This document shows positions 43,985 through 55,643 of a stretch of DNA of 64,000 nucleotides, in pieces. Below the pieces are notes generated by a model. The model saw nothing but the letters and a program-made list of their open reading frames with translations. It ran no database searches and had not been told where the DNA came from. Location: positions 124,001 through 188,000 of the forward strand of contig BQMF02000018.1 in NCBI GenBank assembly GCA_027922465.2, read 5' to 3'. The DNA comes from Turritopsis dohrnii. Its lineage: Eukaryota; Cnidaria; Hydrozoa; Anthoathecata; Oceaniidae. Position 1 is the first letter of the stretch, and each line of letters opens with the position of its first letter. The translations under genes were made by a program, and so were the position numbers.

Positions 43985-46900
43985 ATTCTATTTATAAAAA
44001 TGTAATATATTGTAAATACAAAACAAATTTAGTAGTCATAGCAACATTGAGACTTCATGTATTTATTCATTTGATCGATTTAATAGATTATACACAACAT
44101 ATTCTTCCTAGATCTTAGCTATATGTTTGTATAGAATATCAACTTTCTAAAAAGTCTGAAAAGTAACTACTTCCAATTAGCTGAGGATTGTAGTAGGACT
44201 TCGCTAGGAATGTTTGTAACAAATCTGTAACGCTGTTATTGGTTTTGATATTGGTATTGTTCAAACTAAGAATTGAATACAGAAAAGAAAAAGACTAATG
44301 ACAAAATGACAAAATGACAAAATGACAAAAATTGACTAGCAAAGAGACTATTGAAAATTGCATATAAAAAATTTGATAAATATATTATAAATGATGAATA
44401 GGCTATGAATAGGGAAAATGAATAATAGGGGCCTGAACAGGAACGTGCCATGAACAAATGAACGATGAACAAGTGAAAACAAGTGTCGCAAAACCTGAGC
44501 TAAATGTAAAAGTGAAATGCAAAATTCTAATAAAATTAAATAAGTAATATTTAGATTTGGGGCATATTGAATACCTTAGGCCGACTTTTTTTGCGTCGAC
44601 TTATTTTAGCGATTTTAGCGAATGAGCGTATTAAATTTTTTTTACCTTCTGGCAATTCTCCGTAATTAAGGGGTCATTCGCTAAAATTAGGTTGCGTTAA
44701 ATCCGTGTTTATCCATTTTCGCAAAATTTTACTGACGTAAGTAAAAGTCAGCCTAAATAAAATAAATTAAATAAATCTTACCAAGTTGCCCACAAGTATA
44801 GATCTCAAAATTTGACTTGAAGTTGAAATGATACTTGAAGTGGATGATTGTAAAAAATGACAAATTCTACGCTCGCACGACCTCACTGTGTGAAAATAAA
44901 TCTGCGACTGATAAAATGATATGAAATGACAAGCAAATAAACGCGCGTGAATGGGCGAGAAATCCCCCCAAATGGATGACGCATGCAAACTTGCAATAAA
45001 GAGAACGCAAATTTATCGTAATAAATATTTTCCCAGATGACTTTTAGAAAGTAAATAAATCCTTAAATAAGTCATAAATCCTTTACAGGGATTGATTTTC
45101 TTTGTTATTGATATAAATTTATAAAGTTGATCTAATAGAGAGAATGTTGCCTAGCAACAAGATAGTTTGAAGTTGTAGCCGAAATGTCATCAAAGTTCAG
45201 GGGTTTTTTTTAAGATGGGGAGGCTCAAGATTAAGTGTCTAAGGAAATTTTTTTTAGTTTTGTTTCTTCTAGGTTGACCATGTTAGTTTTCATTTTTAAA
45301 TGTTGTCAAAAAATGTGACGATGGATCAAGATAAAACAGGGAAGCTCTATTGTGGTTATTTCTTGTAGCATATTCTTATATGCTGGACTGAAATAACAAA
45401 ATTGATATACAATCGCGTAATTGCTGCCCTCCGTGTAACTATGGTTCACTGTGCTTTTGTTGCTATAGAAACAGAGACAAATTTCTTTCCTATAAATCAC
45501 ATTTTTCTCCATCTATTGACCACGAAAAGTGCACTAGCAACAATGCCATTTGATTTGAAAGGCTTTCGACAGAATATCAGTGGATCGGGACATCGTCTAT
45601 CAGGAATTTTTCAAAGTTTCTTTGGCTGTACGTTGTTCTGATTGGTTCCCATAGAGTTTGATGAGATTTTTGTGGTTGGTCGTGGACAGCTCTCCTAAAG
45701 GTAATTGACGAGGTAAAACATGTGCTTAGAATTAACAGCATATGAAAACAGAAATCAATAGTGTGAATATAATCAGCGCATTAGCAAAAGTTCCTGTTCC
45801 CACGCGATCAGATGGTCAGAAGAAAATGTAAAAATCAAGATGATATTTTGTACCTTCGCCCGCAATCAGTATATGGGAAGGAAAAAGTCGTGGGACTATC
45901 TATTTTTAACTACAAAATGACGCACATGTAACCATAGAAACAACTCCGTGACATATTTTCCAAGAGCGAGGCGAATGCAAAATAATCGGAATTCAGATTT
46001 GTATCCGTTTGTATCCGTTTCCTGGACAAATATGTGGCAGACATTTTAAAACCTCATCTTATTTGCAACCTAGCAACAACACAAAAACAAACTAATCTTC
46101 ATTTGCCAATCACAAGCATTTAAAATTAACGCAAATCAATAGCTTACTTGGTTGCACATTAAATTTACACGTGTTCTCTTCATCCATATTTTGACCATGC
46201 TTCTTAATTAGTGCATTCAATTGTGTGTGCGTTGTTCACATTCAAAATGAGGCTACATGGAAATGGACCCTGTTACAGGTTTGAAAACATATTTCATTTT
46301 ATGCTTTGACAGAAAAGCCTACCCACACAAACATTTGAAGAATTGTTTCCGTATTTCCCAACGTTCTTTTCTTCTCTGACAACCAATCGGATGTAGCTAT
46401 TTGTGTAATGAAGAAATGACAGTTTGGTGTGATGTGAAAGAGTTGATGCAACTATTATATATTTCAAGAAAAACAAATGTATTATAACTAACTGCAAGAA
46501 ACTATTTACCACTCACATAATCTCAACATATTTCAACATACTGATAGAAAACTATAAAAAGGATTGGGATGGCTACCGTGCTGGTCACTAACAAGATTTA
46601 TTTGCAAAACATGCTGCGAGATTTCTGCAAAGAATCATCCTTTTAATCCGACAGAAATAAACAGCATTTGCAGAAACAACATATTGAAAAAGAGCTTATT
46701 TATGCCCAGTGCGATTTAATTGAGATGTCATGGGTATAAATATTTTTAAGCACGATCATGATGGAAGAAAATCAACCTCTCTAACGAGATTACCGATAAA
46801 AACGTCAAGAATGAATACATCATCATTCGAATGGATGGAATCATATGGATTGTGGGATTAGATAGTCAAACATCATCATCAACAACAAAACACGATGAAC

Positions 46901-47658
46901 ATAAGAACTACCTGTCATGTTTTCGTGTTCTTCTCGAAAGCTGTTTTGTAACAAAACAAATGTTTCAAACAGTGGAAAAGATTAGGACGAAATAACTCAA
47001 GTTGATCCAAACCAGCATTTTTCAAATTTTTTTCGCAAGAACAATTGCGTGAGATAGTTTTTTCTAATCCGTAAGAAAATGTGTTAACTTGTATGAAATT
47101 GAGATCGGTCGCAAAACCAATTGACCTACAACAAGATTAGATTCATAAGATACCGCTTTGGAAATATTCAATAACGGTCAATCTAATGAAATTATAGTGT
47201 CGTCTAAATTCATTTTTTCAACAGTTAAATAAACTTACTCTTGAAGCTACATTATATTTTTATTAGAATATGCACGATATTAATTACATATATACTTGGT
47301 CTTGGGTTATTTTTATTCAACGGACTCCCTGTGGCGAGAAAATAAATAGCTGTTGAAAGAAAAGATCTTACAAACAACTAACTACAACAAGGATAAAAGC
47401 ATTGCTCTTAGCTGATCTTATGAGGAAAGACTTCTTATCCGGCAGGACACATACGTTTTAAAAAAAAAGTTGGAAAGGATGTTCAGGAAGACTTTCTTAC
47501 GTTTAACTTGTTGTTGCTGAAGAAGAAGAAAAGATTTCATTTAATTACAGCCTTAGTTCATTGTGTGGTTTATCTACGCGCCAGGTGGTCGGAATACTTT
47601 TAAACGTTACTTCACTTAAACTACTGTTAACACAGTTTTTTGTCAGCGCCAGAAAAGC
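43985..47658. other. intergenic between FREM2-like and FoxD genes
   Basis: 3.7 kb without a recognised gene. It holds an 8-bp microsatellite (TGACAAAA, four units, 44298-44330) and a short stretch near 46020 resembling the end of the 3418 MITE. Small open frames (44266-44472, 45402-45641, 46294-46512) lack domains. Regulatory DNA for the FoxD gene is expected in the right half, but no specific site is identified. Confidence 0.5.
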
Positions 47659-48489
47659 ATGGCTCTTGAAGGAAAAGGCAGTATTGCTGAGGCAAAAGAC
47701 GCAATCATAGTTGAAGATATTGATTCAAACAGAAATTTCGAGTCTACATCAAAGCCTGTTAAACCTCCTTATAGTTACATCGCGTTGATAACGATGGCTG
47801 TGCTACATTCACCAGACAAGAAGCTCACCTTGAGTGGTATCTGTGAGTTTATCATGCAAAAATTTCCATACTATCGTGAACGTTTCCCGGCATGGCAAAA
47901 TTCCATTCGACACAATTTATCACTTAACGATTGCTTCGTGAAAATCCCTCGCGAGCCTGGAAATCCGGGAAAAGGACACTACTGGACATTAGACCCAGCA
48001 AGTTCTGACATGTTTGACCATGGAAGTTTTTTAAGGCGAAGAAAAAGATTTAAGCGCATAAACTCAATGATGATGTCACCCGCCATGTGTCACCCGAGAA
48101 CCTCTGGATTTGTTGACAATATCGCGCGACGTTACCAGCGTTCTCAGCCCGTGACATTTTACTCGCCCTGTTCATATTCCGTGTCACGATATCACCATGA
48201 GGAGGGCAGAAAAATATCAAATTTTCAGGCTATGTACAAATCACAAGAAGACCAGAGAGAAATCAAGAATAGAAAAACTGACTTTTCCATAAAAAAATTG
48301 ATCGGCGAAGATGAAAAACTATTTTCAAAAAGTTATAACAAAAACAATTTCGAAAGAATCCTATCTTTCGAAAATAGGATTATGAAATCCAGATATTTTC
48401 AAAATCCTCCAAGTTTGACGCCCATAGATGCGTATGGCTGCGACAGTGCGCGCCAGTGTTGCTGTCGTTGTTACCCTGAACTCTTGTGA
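47659..48489 (+). CDS. FoxD: forkhead transcription factor, FoxD-type
   Basis: A 276-residue nuclear DNA-binding protein encoded by one exon, start in good context (AGCATGG). The forkhead domain spans about residues 35-130. It begins [18 protein letters not shown] and has recognition helix 3 [20 protein letters not shown], then [10 protein letters not shown] and the basic wing [30 protein letters not shown] and the [17 protein letters not shown] end are the FoxD pattern. The C-terminal half carries DFSIKKLIG (about 209-217), a match to the eh1-type Groucho-binding motif found in FoxD proteins, so a repressor role is likely. The C-terminus is Cys-rich ([16 protein letters not shown]). AATAAA at 48632 is a probable poly(A) signal. 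Family assignment to FoxD rather than FoxE/FoxB rests on motif similarity only. Confidence 0.92.
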   Translation: MALEGKGSIAEAKDAIIVEDIDSNRNFESTSKPVKPPYSYIALITMAVLHSPDKKLTLSGICEFIMQKFPYYRERFPAWQNSIRHNLSLNDCFVKIPREPGNPGKGHYWTLDPASSDMFDHGSFLRRRKRFKRINSMMMSPAMCHPRTSGFVDNIARRYQRSQPVTFYSPCSYSVSRYHHEEGRKISNFQAMYKSQEDQREIKNRKTDFSIKKLIGEDEKLFSKSYNKNNFERILSFENRIMKSRYFQNPPSLTPIDAYGCDSARQCCCRCYPELL

Positions 48490-50605
48490 AGATTCCGATG
48501 AAGTTGAAGTTCAGCAAATAAGTAAATGAATGAAAGGGAATGGATGAAAATGAATAGATAATATCTTATAAATGTAAAAAAAAAACTTATGTATGTCTAA
48601 GATACGTTTTTGACATCATCGTGTTTTATTGAATAAAAGGATGAATAAAATGAATGGAAAAAGAGAGTGAATGAGAGATTGAGTGAATAGCTCATAACTC
48701 ACAATTTCTTCGTATCAACGTTTTTATTAATAGGAAGAAGAAGAAAGTTCAGAAGAAAGAACTTTGACAGTGTGACGTGTCGTGACGTGTCGGCTAAATC
48801 TTAGTGAATGAAGAATATCGAAGTATTTTGTATAGTGGAGACCAGAACACACATTCTATTCTTAGAGTTAAGAAAATCGCCAAAATATTCACAATGTATC
48901 GTATAAAAACGTCGATTCAATTATCTTTTCTTCAAAGGATTCATAAAGTGACTGACTTTTAGGTGAAAGTTGAACAATTCGTGTGTTCGAGAAAAAGATG
49001 AATTCCACTGTCACACACAAAGTTTTGACATATTTTTATCAAAAATATACTGCCTAAGTAACACCTAATAAACCATCAGATTCACCTTTTGAGTCTTTCA
49101 TCAGAAAGGGATGCATGGTTTTCTTATTTTCCCAATTAAAAAAAAAAACATTTGATTTTGAAAGATGTTTTACCCATGTTTGATTTTGTGAGCTATCATG
49201 AAAATTAGCGCGTGCTCAATCAATTTTCTATATTTTTACGATTTAAAGCTGGGTTAATTAAAGATGATGGATTATGCACGAGGGAAACATGTTAAGATGA
49301 ACTTCAAATCTAGTTTAACAAGCTCAATGGTTTCTTGTGATTCGTTACATCTTCCAAATTCAATTTGCATAATATAATTTTTCCCCTGAAAATTCCATCT
49401 TAAAACAATGTGTACGACCGGCTGTTTTTACATAGTTTCTTATGCAAAGAGATTTTAGAAAATAAAAATGCGTTATTTTTTCATTCACTGAAAAGTAAAT
49501 TGATTTTTTTCAACCTTGGGTTCTTCCCCTCTTCAGACTGATCTCAGCCGACATGGCGAAGCTGGTGTTCCTGTGATCAATATTTTTCACAAGATTTTAA
49601 TTGAAGTTTTTGTTTCGCTAATTCTCACAAATTTGATTCCATAATAGATTAATTTAAGCAAGTAAAACTTTCTTTTTTATATCATAATGTTTTTATATTT
49701 TCAAATAGATTTAATAAAACGCATTTTAGACATATCAACATTTTGATGAAGTATCGGCCACAGGATTAATACACGTACATGAAAACTTGTGATAAAATTA
49801 GCAAATATTTTCTTTAATCTTCGGGTTCTTGCTGTCGATAGTTTTATATCTTGTATTTGAAGAATTTTTTTAATCCGTCAGTACGACCACAACGATAATA
49901 TTGAGTTTGGCAATTTGCCGACAATAAATTTGGCGACAAGAATGTAAAAGTTCTAAGATGGCCAAATTATATTTTTATATTCCATTAAAATACTTTGAAA
50001 TTTGTCATCTATTTGGTCTGATTCTTTTATTTGTGATTAAATGCTTGGGTTGAGAATGATTACGTTCAATTAAAATATGAATTGTTGGATCGACATGTGT
50101 CTTATATTTCAGAAATATCAACCGAGTATTTATAAAAAAAAACTAGATCCTGTAAAAAACTGATTTTACCTGATAACTGTGACAAGCATTATTTCAAAAA
50201 TTTGAAATCAGGAAAATCACCGAAAAGAACAAGATAATAAACTGTTTTAAACAAAACAAGGAAAAACAACCTCTTTGAAGCTGACTTCAAAACAATTCAA
50301 AGCCGAACATTTACTGCTCGTGTTAGGTCAAAGTAATATATTTGCTCTGTCGAGGTTGATATTGCTGTTGTCATTACACTTGATTCTTGGGTGGTTCTTG
50401 GGTGGTTATTGAAGACGGGATATTAAAATACGATGGTCCGGAAGAGTCAAACTGCGCAAGTCAATAAACACTGCGCTTTTGTTACAGAAATGCGTGGTTT
50501 TATTTAGAATTGTATGGCATAAGCATATCTTAGCTCCAAGAAAAAGATGTGATGGAAGACTCGACACATTTTTCTATCCTGTATTGTCATTCTTGACATT
50601 AAACT
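48490..50605. other. intergenic downstream of FoxD
   Basis: AT-rich, with AATAAA at 48632 as the likely FoxD poly(A) signal. No other gene or repeat with definable ends was recognised. Confidence 0.5.
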
Positions 50606-50770
50606 CAGTGGCGGATCTAGAGGTATGTCGAAATTTGTGTAGGAGAGTGTTAGCAATCTAACCATAATAGAAAAGCGTTCAAATAATCCCAGTGGTAATA
50701 TAAATTGAATTCACAAATTATGTTATTGCTCTCCTACACAAATTTCGACATACCTCTAGATCCGCCACTG
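50606..50770. mobile_element. 165-bp hairpin MITE
   Basis: Arms of about 40 bp start CAGTGGCGGATCTAGAGGTA at 50606 and return as the complement ending at 50770, around an 85-bp loop. AAACT flanks both sides (50601-50605, 50771-50775). CAGTGGCGGATC ends are common in hAT-like MITEs, though the visible duplication is 5 bp. Confidence 0.8.
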
Positions 50771-52148
50771 AAACTGTTGATATTTATGTGATACAATTAA
50801 ATAATTTCGATAGGTGTATGATGTGTATGAAATTAGATCATCAACATCAACATGGCAAGAAGGTGGTCGTGATGGAGGCGCAGAGGGAGGAGGCGATTGT
50901 AATGTCGAGGAGGCGATCGTAGTGTCGAGGAGTTGATTGAAATGTCGAGGAGGCGATCGTAATGTTGGGCGCTGGATATCAGACGAACGACATTAATTGC
51001 CCAGAGAAATACTTGTATTTTGTTAATTCAGTATTTCAACAACAGCCATCATTTTTATTACTGATATATTGAGTAATAATAATTTCCACCAAACAATAGT
51101 CGAAATGATTTTTTCCTGTAAAATCTTTCATAAAAACTCTTCATTAAATTTTATTTTCTTAAAATGTTGATTCCAAAAAAGATTAAAGTTTATATATAAC
51201 AATTTTTGAGAAAATATAAGCATGACAAGGAAATCAAACACTAGTCCTTGAAACCCTCAAAGCGTCTTGTATGCAGTTTATAAGCAAAAAAGGCAAACGT
51301 GTAAATGTAAGTATGCAGTTTTTAGTAATGAAAAATACACAGCCACATTTCCAGCACTTCTGGCCTTCTGATTAAATTTGAAAAGAGCATAGAGTACTAA
51401 AGCTGAAAAATTCATTAGAATCTCAGAAAAAATGACACAGCTGAGAAAAATAGAACCAACTTCATTTAAAACAAGTGAAACACTGCAAAAATACTACTGA
51501 CAGCAAATATCTAAAGCTTAAAGCATAAACTAATTCAAATTTAACGCCCTCTTCATTGGTACATACACAAGAGCCATGTAATGGAAATTTTAGGATGAGT
51601 GGTAATTAGGAGAGGACACTTAAGAAGGAAGAGAGAGCGTCAAATAGGTCAAGTAGTTTATTGCTCATGAGATCGACATCATGCACCTTCAAATAATTCA
51701 GTTTGGACAGTCAAGTGAACTACAACATACAATAATTGTCGCAAAAAGGTGACAAAATGTTGTATGTATCAGCTAGTATTCAAAACCTGTTTTTATGATT
51801 GAACACTTTTGTTAAAGTATCAACATGTACAGTTCCAAAATTGGGAGACTGTTCTAATGGATTGATGTTATCATGTAGAAACTGTATTACATCATCTGTA
51901 TCTTCTGATGTCAATAGTGACAGGTTAATTTCAGCATTGCAACTAGCAGCTTGCGGACCTTCCCAATCAATACCATAGTCATCGTACTATCCTTCAGAGT
52001 CGCGAGTTGCTTGTATGGGATTATATGTAAGCTGACCTTCAAACCACATTCAGAGCAACAGTAGCTGAGAAACCTGGCTATTTCTCTTTCTTGCTGGATC
52101 AAATAACGGAACATTTCTCTTTGTCTCTCTTTTTTTTCTTACCTGTGC

Positions 52149-52330
52149 AGCGATAGTGTAGTGGTTAGTACCTTCGAGTGCGACCGCTGCGACCCATGTT
52201 CGAGTCCAGTCATGTCGTATCTCAATACACCACTCCAATGCGTTTTAAAAGCAGCGTATCAGCCCATTAGGAGCCATCGACTGACTGGCACACTGGCAAT
52301 GCTATACGTATCTCTGGCGGTAAGTCAACT
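52149..52330 (+). mobile_element. tRNA-derived SINE head
   Basis: The plus strand shows an A box (TAGTGTAGTGGT, 52154-52165) and a B box (GTTCGAGTCC, 52198-52207) in tRNA spacing, then an unrelated tail with GGAGCCATCGACTGACTGG. It lacks a clean acceptor stem, so a SINE is favoured over a tRNA gene. Confidence 0.6.
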
Positions 52331-52333
52331 AAA

Positions 52334-52589
52334 GGCCGATTTCCATTCAACGCTTATGCCCGCGCGGACGTAGAATTTTCCGAGCGGCCAAACAGCTGCA
52401 AATGGAAATCAAAAGACACGATTGGCTGAAATTATCAGCGGACATCGGCGGGCTTAAAAAAGGTTAAAATTTTTTAACTTTATTTTTGCTCGCTGAGCGG
52501 ACATAACTACGCTTATGAATTAGCCAATAAGTCACTGAGCGTGGATTACCTACGTCCGCGCGGATATTTTCTTGAATGGAAATTGGCCT
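52334..52589. mobile_element. 256-bp Harbinger-type MITE with TAA duplication
   Basis: The ends AGGCCGATTTCCATTCAA (52334) and TTGAATGGAAATTGGCCT (to 52589) are inverted repeats with GCGCGGACGTA blocks further in. TAA lies on both sides (52331-52333, 52590-52592), the TWA duplication expected of PIF/Harbinger transposition. No ORF. Confidence 0.8.
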
Positions 52590-53149
52590 TAATAGTTGCA
52601 AGTCGGCAACCATTACGGATGGAAGCTCAAGGACATAAAACTCTCAGTTACTTACTTATCTTATCAGAAGGGAAAGGATATAGAGCCAGGTTTCAGAATT
52701 TGCTTTGTATTGTATACCAAGAAAGTTTCAGTAGCAAGAAAAAAAAAAAACAAAAAGGAAAAGTTTTCCCTTAATATTTTCAAAGAAAAAAAACTTAGCT
52801 AGTTCAAACGAGTAAAAAGAAAAAAAGACTCAAAATTTTTACATGGAGGTTAGTAGCCTCGTGTTTCTTTTTACCAAAACTTTGTTTTGATTTTTCTGTT
52901 TTTTCCGACGCGAAAAACCTGCACTCACTCACTGAAAAAATTGTTCATGGAATTTTCAATTATTTTGTTTTTAGCATACAGCGCTTCGCTGGATTATTTT
53001 TCCTAATGTAAGTTATGGAAGGTGTCATTTTTTGGTATGGTCAGTGTAACCAAGCTCCCGAACCTGAGACCGCGGCCTTGGTATCTCGGTCGCCTCCTCG
53101 ATATTTCCAATCACTTCCCCCTGTAAAATCTACCCCTCCTCGATTCTAA

Positions 53150-54063
53150 AGCAGGATTTCCACTTACCTATTTTGATACGCGTATCAGCACGTATCATCA
53201 TTTATACATAGTTACCTAACCTATTGCAATACAGAATGGGCAAATACTAACCAAACTAAACTTAAGAAACTATACTGCAAACAAAAGCACGCTTGCAGGA
53301 TTATTTTCGGATTTACTCCCTCCGAACCTTTACTCACCAAACTTGGGATCCTAAATATCTACAAATTAAACGTATACCAAATTTCAACTTTTATGTTTAA
53401 AAATAAACTTGAGTTAACCCCAATGATTTTTCATAAACAATTTTCTATCATTAATAATAACTATAATACTAGATACTCGGAAAACAACTTTAAAATCCCT
53501 CAATAAGCACTTTCTCCATTCTATATCGTAGTCCTGCCATATGGAACAATGTTTTGCAAAATTTAGAAAAGAACTTCCGGTCTAATTCAAAAGATCTGTT
53601 AAATCAAGGTTACTTAATAATGATATTGATGTTTCCCAACTTTTTTTAGGCAGTCCCTTTTCATATTCATATTCGTTTTGCTGATATTTTTTTCGTTTGT
53701 TTCGTTACTTAGTCCGGACGCTGTACTCTTGCTCATAAATATTCCTACCTAGGCATGTAATATTGTAGTATTATTTCATAGGTATTAGTTATTTTGTATA
53801 TATCTGACTACACGGGGCTTGGTGAAAAGGCACTTCAACCTACTGCTTGCTCCATATATATATGTATACATAAAAAAAGAACTAAACTAAAATTATTCAT
53901 TTGTTTAAAAAGGTTTCGATACGCGCATTGAATTGAAAAAGTTGAATTCATTTTAGCTTTTCACGTAACGTACTGAAACGCATCAAGATCAATCAATCTG
54001 GCCAATCAGATGTTAAATGTTCATACAATATGCGTATCAAATTGTGTAAGTGAAAATCCCGCT
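53150..54063. mobile_element. Harbinger-type non-autonomous element carrying a LINE tail
   Basis: Inverted ends AGCAGGATTTCCACTTAC and GTAAGTGAAAATCCCGCT continue into TTTTGATACGC/GCGTATCAAA blocks. TAA flanks both sides, and the termini resemble those of the 52334 element. The interior holds the 3' end of a CR1-like LINE. It interrupts the minisatellite arm of the surrounding foldback-like repeat. Confidence 0.75.
53228..53890 (+). pseudogene. CR1-like LINE 3' end
   Basis: The plus frame 53285-53503 encodes a typical LINE C-terminus (CRIIFGFTPSEPLLTKLGIL, then IYKLNVYQISTFMFKNKLEL). After the stop comes a short 3' region with ACACGGGGCTTGGTGAAAAG and an A-rich end near 53890. Only the last part of ORF2 is present, as expected of a 5'-truncated insertion. 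Confidence 0.65.
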
Positions 54064-54226
54064 TAAGGCCGCATCCTCGACATTCTGATCACCTACCGAC
54101 GCAAAGATCTATCACCAACTCGACATTATGATCGCTTCCTCGCCATATTTCTCCCTCTCCGCCTCAACATCACGATGGCCTCCTCGCTATGTCGATTTTG
54201 ACTACGATCTAATTTTATAATTTCAT

Positions 54227-54315
54227 TTCATAAAATCTCCGCCAAAGATGTAACACTGAGGGCGTTCCCGCCTTATTCACGCATAAAGGACGGGAAGCCA
54301 TTGCTCAAATCCTCT
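54227..54315. repeat. DIRS left inverted terminal repeat
   Basis: Runs from TTCATAAAATCTCCGCCAAA to CAAATCCTCT. The complement occurs at 58398-58487 (internal complementary region) and, with a different outer edge, at 58782-58866. Confidence 0.85.
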
Positions 54316-54343
54316 GTTTTCGCCAATTCGCGCAAGTGTAAAG

Positions 54344-55627
54344 ATGGCCGACGAAGTCGATAATTTGTAAGTACTTTGTGGTTTTTAATCTCCCTTAATC
54401 TTGTCAATCATTACGTGGTTGAATCGATTAACTATTTAAACTAAAGGGAGATACATTGGGAAGTAACCTGGACTAATATTGTCCTCAATCTGTTGTCAAC
54501 CATTCCGTGATTGACACAAAACCTTTAGAGTCAATATTACCGATATTGATTGTTATGTTTCCCGTCTACTTCGTAGGGGAATCCAGGTCCAACAAATACA
54601 ACACGATCAAGAGGAAGCTACGCCTCCTCCACTTATTACGACCCCTGACAATCAGGGTGTGAGTGGGCTTAAAAGACCTGCTGAGGGTACCATTATTGAG
54701 GATGAGTGTTCCGCACCGTCGTCAAAGTCAGCACGTTTTGAGCTGGATACCTCAGCATCAGAGAATGAATGGCAGCTACCGGCTGACATGTTACATTATA
54801 TTCACAAGTATATGTCCAAGCACTTTCCTGAGAAGGACATAAAGGACAAAATTTTGAATGTGAATCCAGTGCCTTCAAATATCAAGGTAGTGCCGGAGCT
54901 TGATTCCTACATTAGAGAGCTTTTGATGGAAAACCATAAGATTATTCCGTTACAAACTGAAAGGGTCTTGAAGACAGTTCAAGAAAAACTCTTCAACATA
55001 ATGGGTCCACTACTACGGTTGTGGCATATAATGGATGAAGAAAGGAGATCATCCACAGAGAATGATCAAGGGAATGATGAGGAATGGAACTACATCTCAT
55101 CCCTGTTTGACCAGAGCATCCTTCTAACTGGTCAAGCATTTAACTCAACATCATACCAACGTCGATTGAATTTGTTATCAACGTTAATAGATAACTCTGT
55201 CAAAGTGACGGAAATTCTGAAGGAACAATCAGATTTATTAGACTCACCAGAAAATTCGACATTATTTGGTCCTTCATTTGATGAAAAATTATCAAAAGAT
55301 TCCTCGGCAAGACAGAAATCCAAAAGTGTGTTTACTGGATTACGTCAGTATGCTTCTAACAGAAGTGTCAGAGGTCAGCATCCCTTTCGAGGAGGCCCCT
55401 CATCCCAACGAAGAGGTGGGGGCGCATATTTGGTAGAGCAGCGTCAAGCAGCAACAGAGGTAAGAGAATTAAATCTCAACCAGGGGTTTTCTCAGGCCTT
55501 GCCAACAGACTTCCTAAGGATGGTAGATTTTCCCAGAATTCATCCAACATTACAAGGGCTCTTCAGGGTGCCTCCAAATCCAGATCTACCTGTGACGGGA
55601 AAAATCAGACACTTTTTAGAAAATTGA
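54344..55627 (+). CDS. DIRS ORF1, gag-like protein, with a spliceosomal intron
   Basis: The start is the ATG at 54344 (MADEVDN). After 23 bp a GTAAGT donor opens an intron (54367-54576, 210 bp) that ends in TTCGTAG. The second exon is open without interruption to 55627. The splice restores one frame of about 357 residues, whereas without splicing the frame stops at codon 9 (TAA overlapping the donor). The protein is acidic and Ser-rich at the start, then helical (LPADMLHYIHKYMSKHFPEK), with a basic RG-containing stretch near the end (HPFRGGPSSQRRGGG). This resembles the gag-like ORF1 of DIRS elements. Introns inside DIRS genes are known from other animals. Confidence 0.75.
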
Positions 55628-55643
55628 CTCCAATATTCTCCAA

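Larger units (their letters stand above)
50829..54216. mobile_element. probable foldback element with minisatellite arms
   Basis: The left arm (50829-50967) begins AAATTAGATCATCAACATCA, passes through GTGGTCGTGATGGAGGCG and becomes a 20-bp tandem array, unit GTCGAGGAGGCGATCGTAAT. The right part (54064-54216, plus 53076-53148) reads the same on the other strand: AAATTAGATCGTAGTCAAAA, then GGCCATCGTGATGTTGAGGCGGAGAGGGAG and degenerate 20-bp units. Inverted arms built from subrepeats are the foldback pattern. The right arm is split by the element at 53150-54063. No transposase was found between the arms, which enclose a SINE and a MITE. Confidence 0.55.

Noticed and set aside
45402..45641. 79-codon intergenic frame
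   Set aside because: No domain, no splice context, composition like the surrounding non-coding DNA.
52541..52802. Short frames after the 52334 MITE
   Set aside because: They start inside the MITE end and run into an A-rich tract; no similarity recognised.
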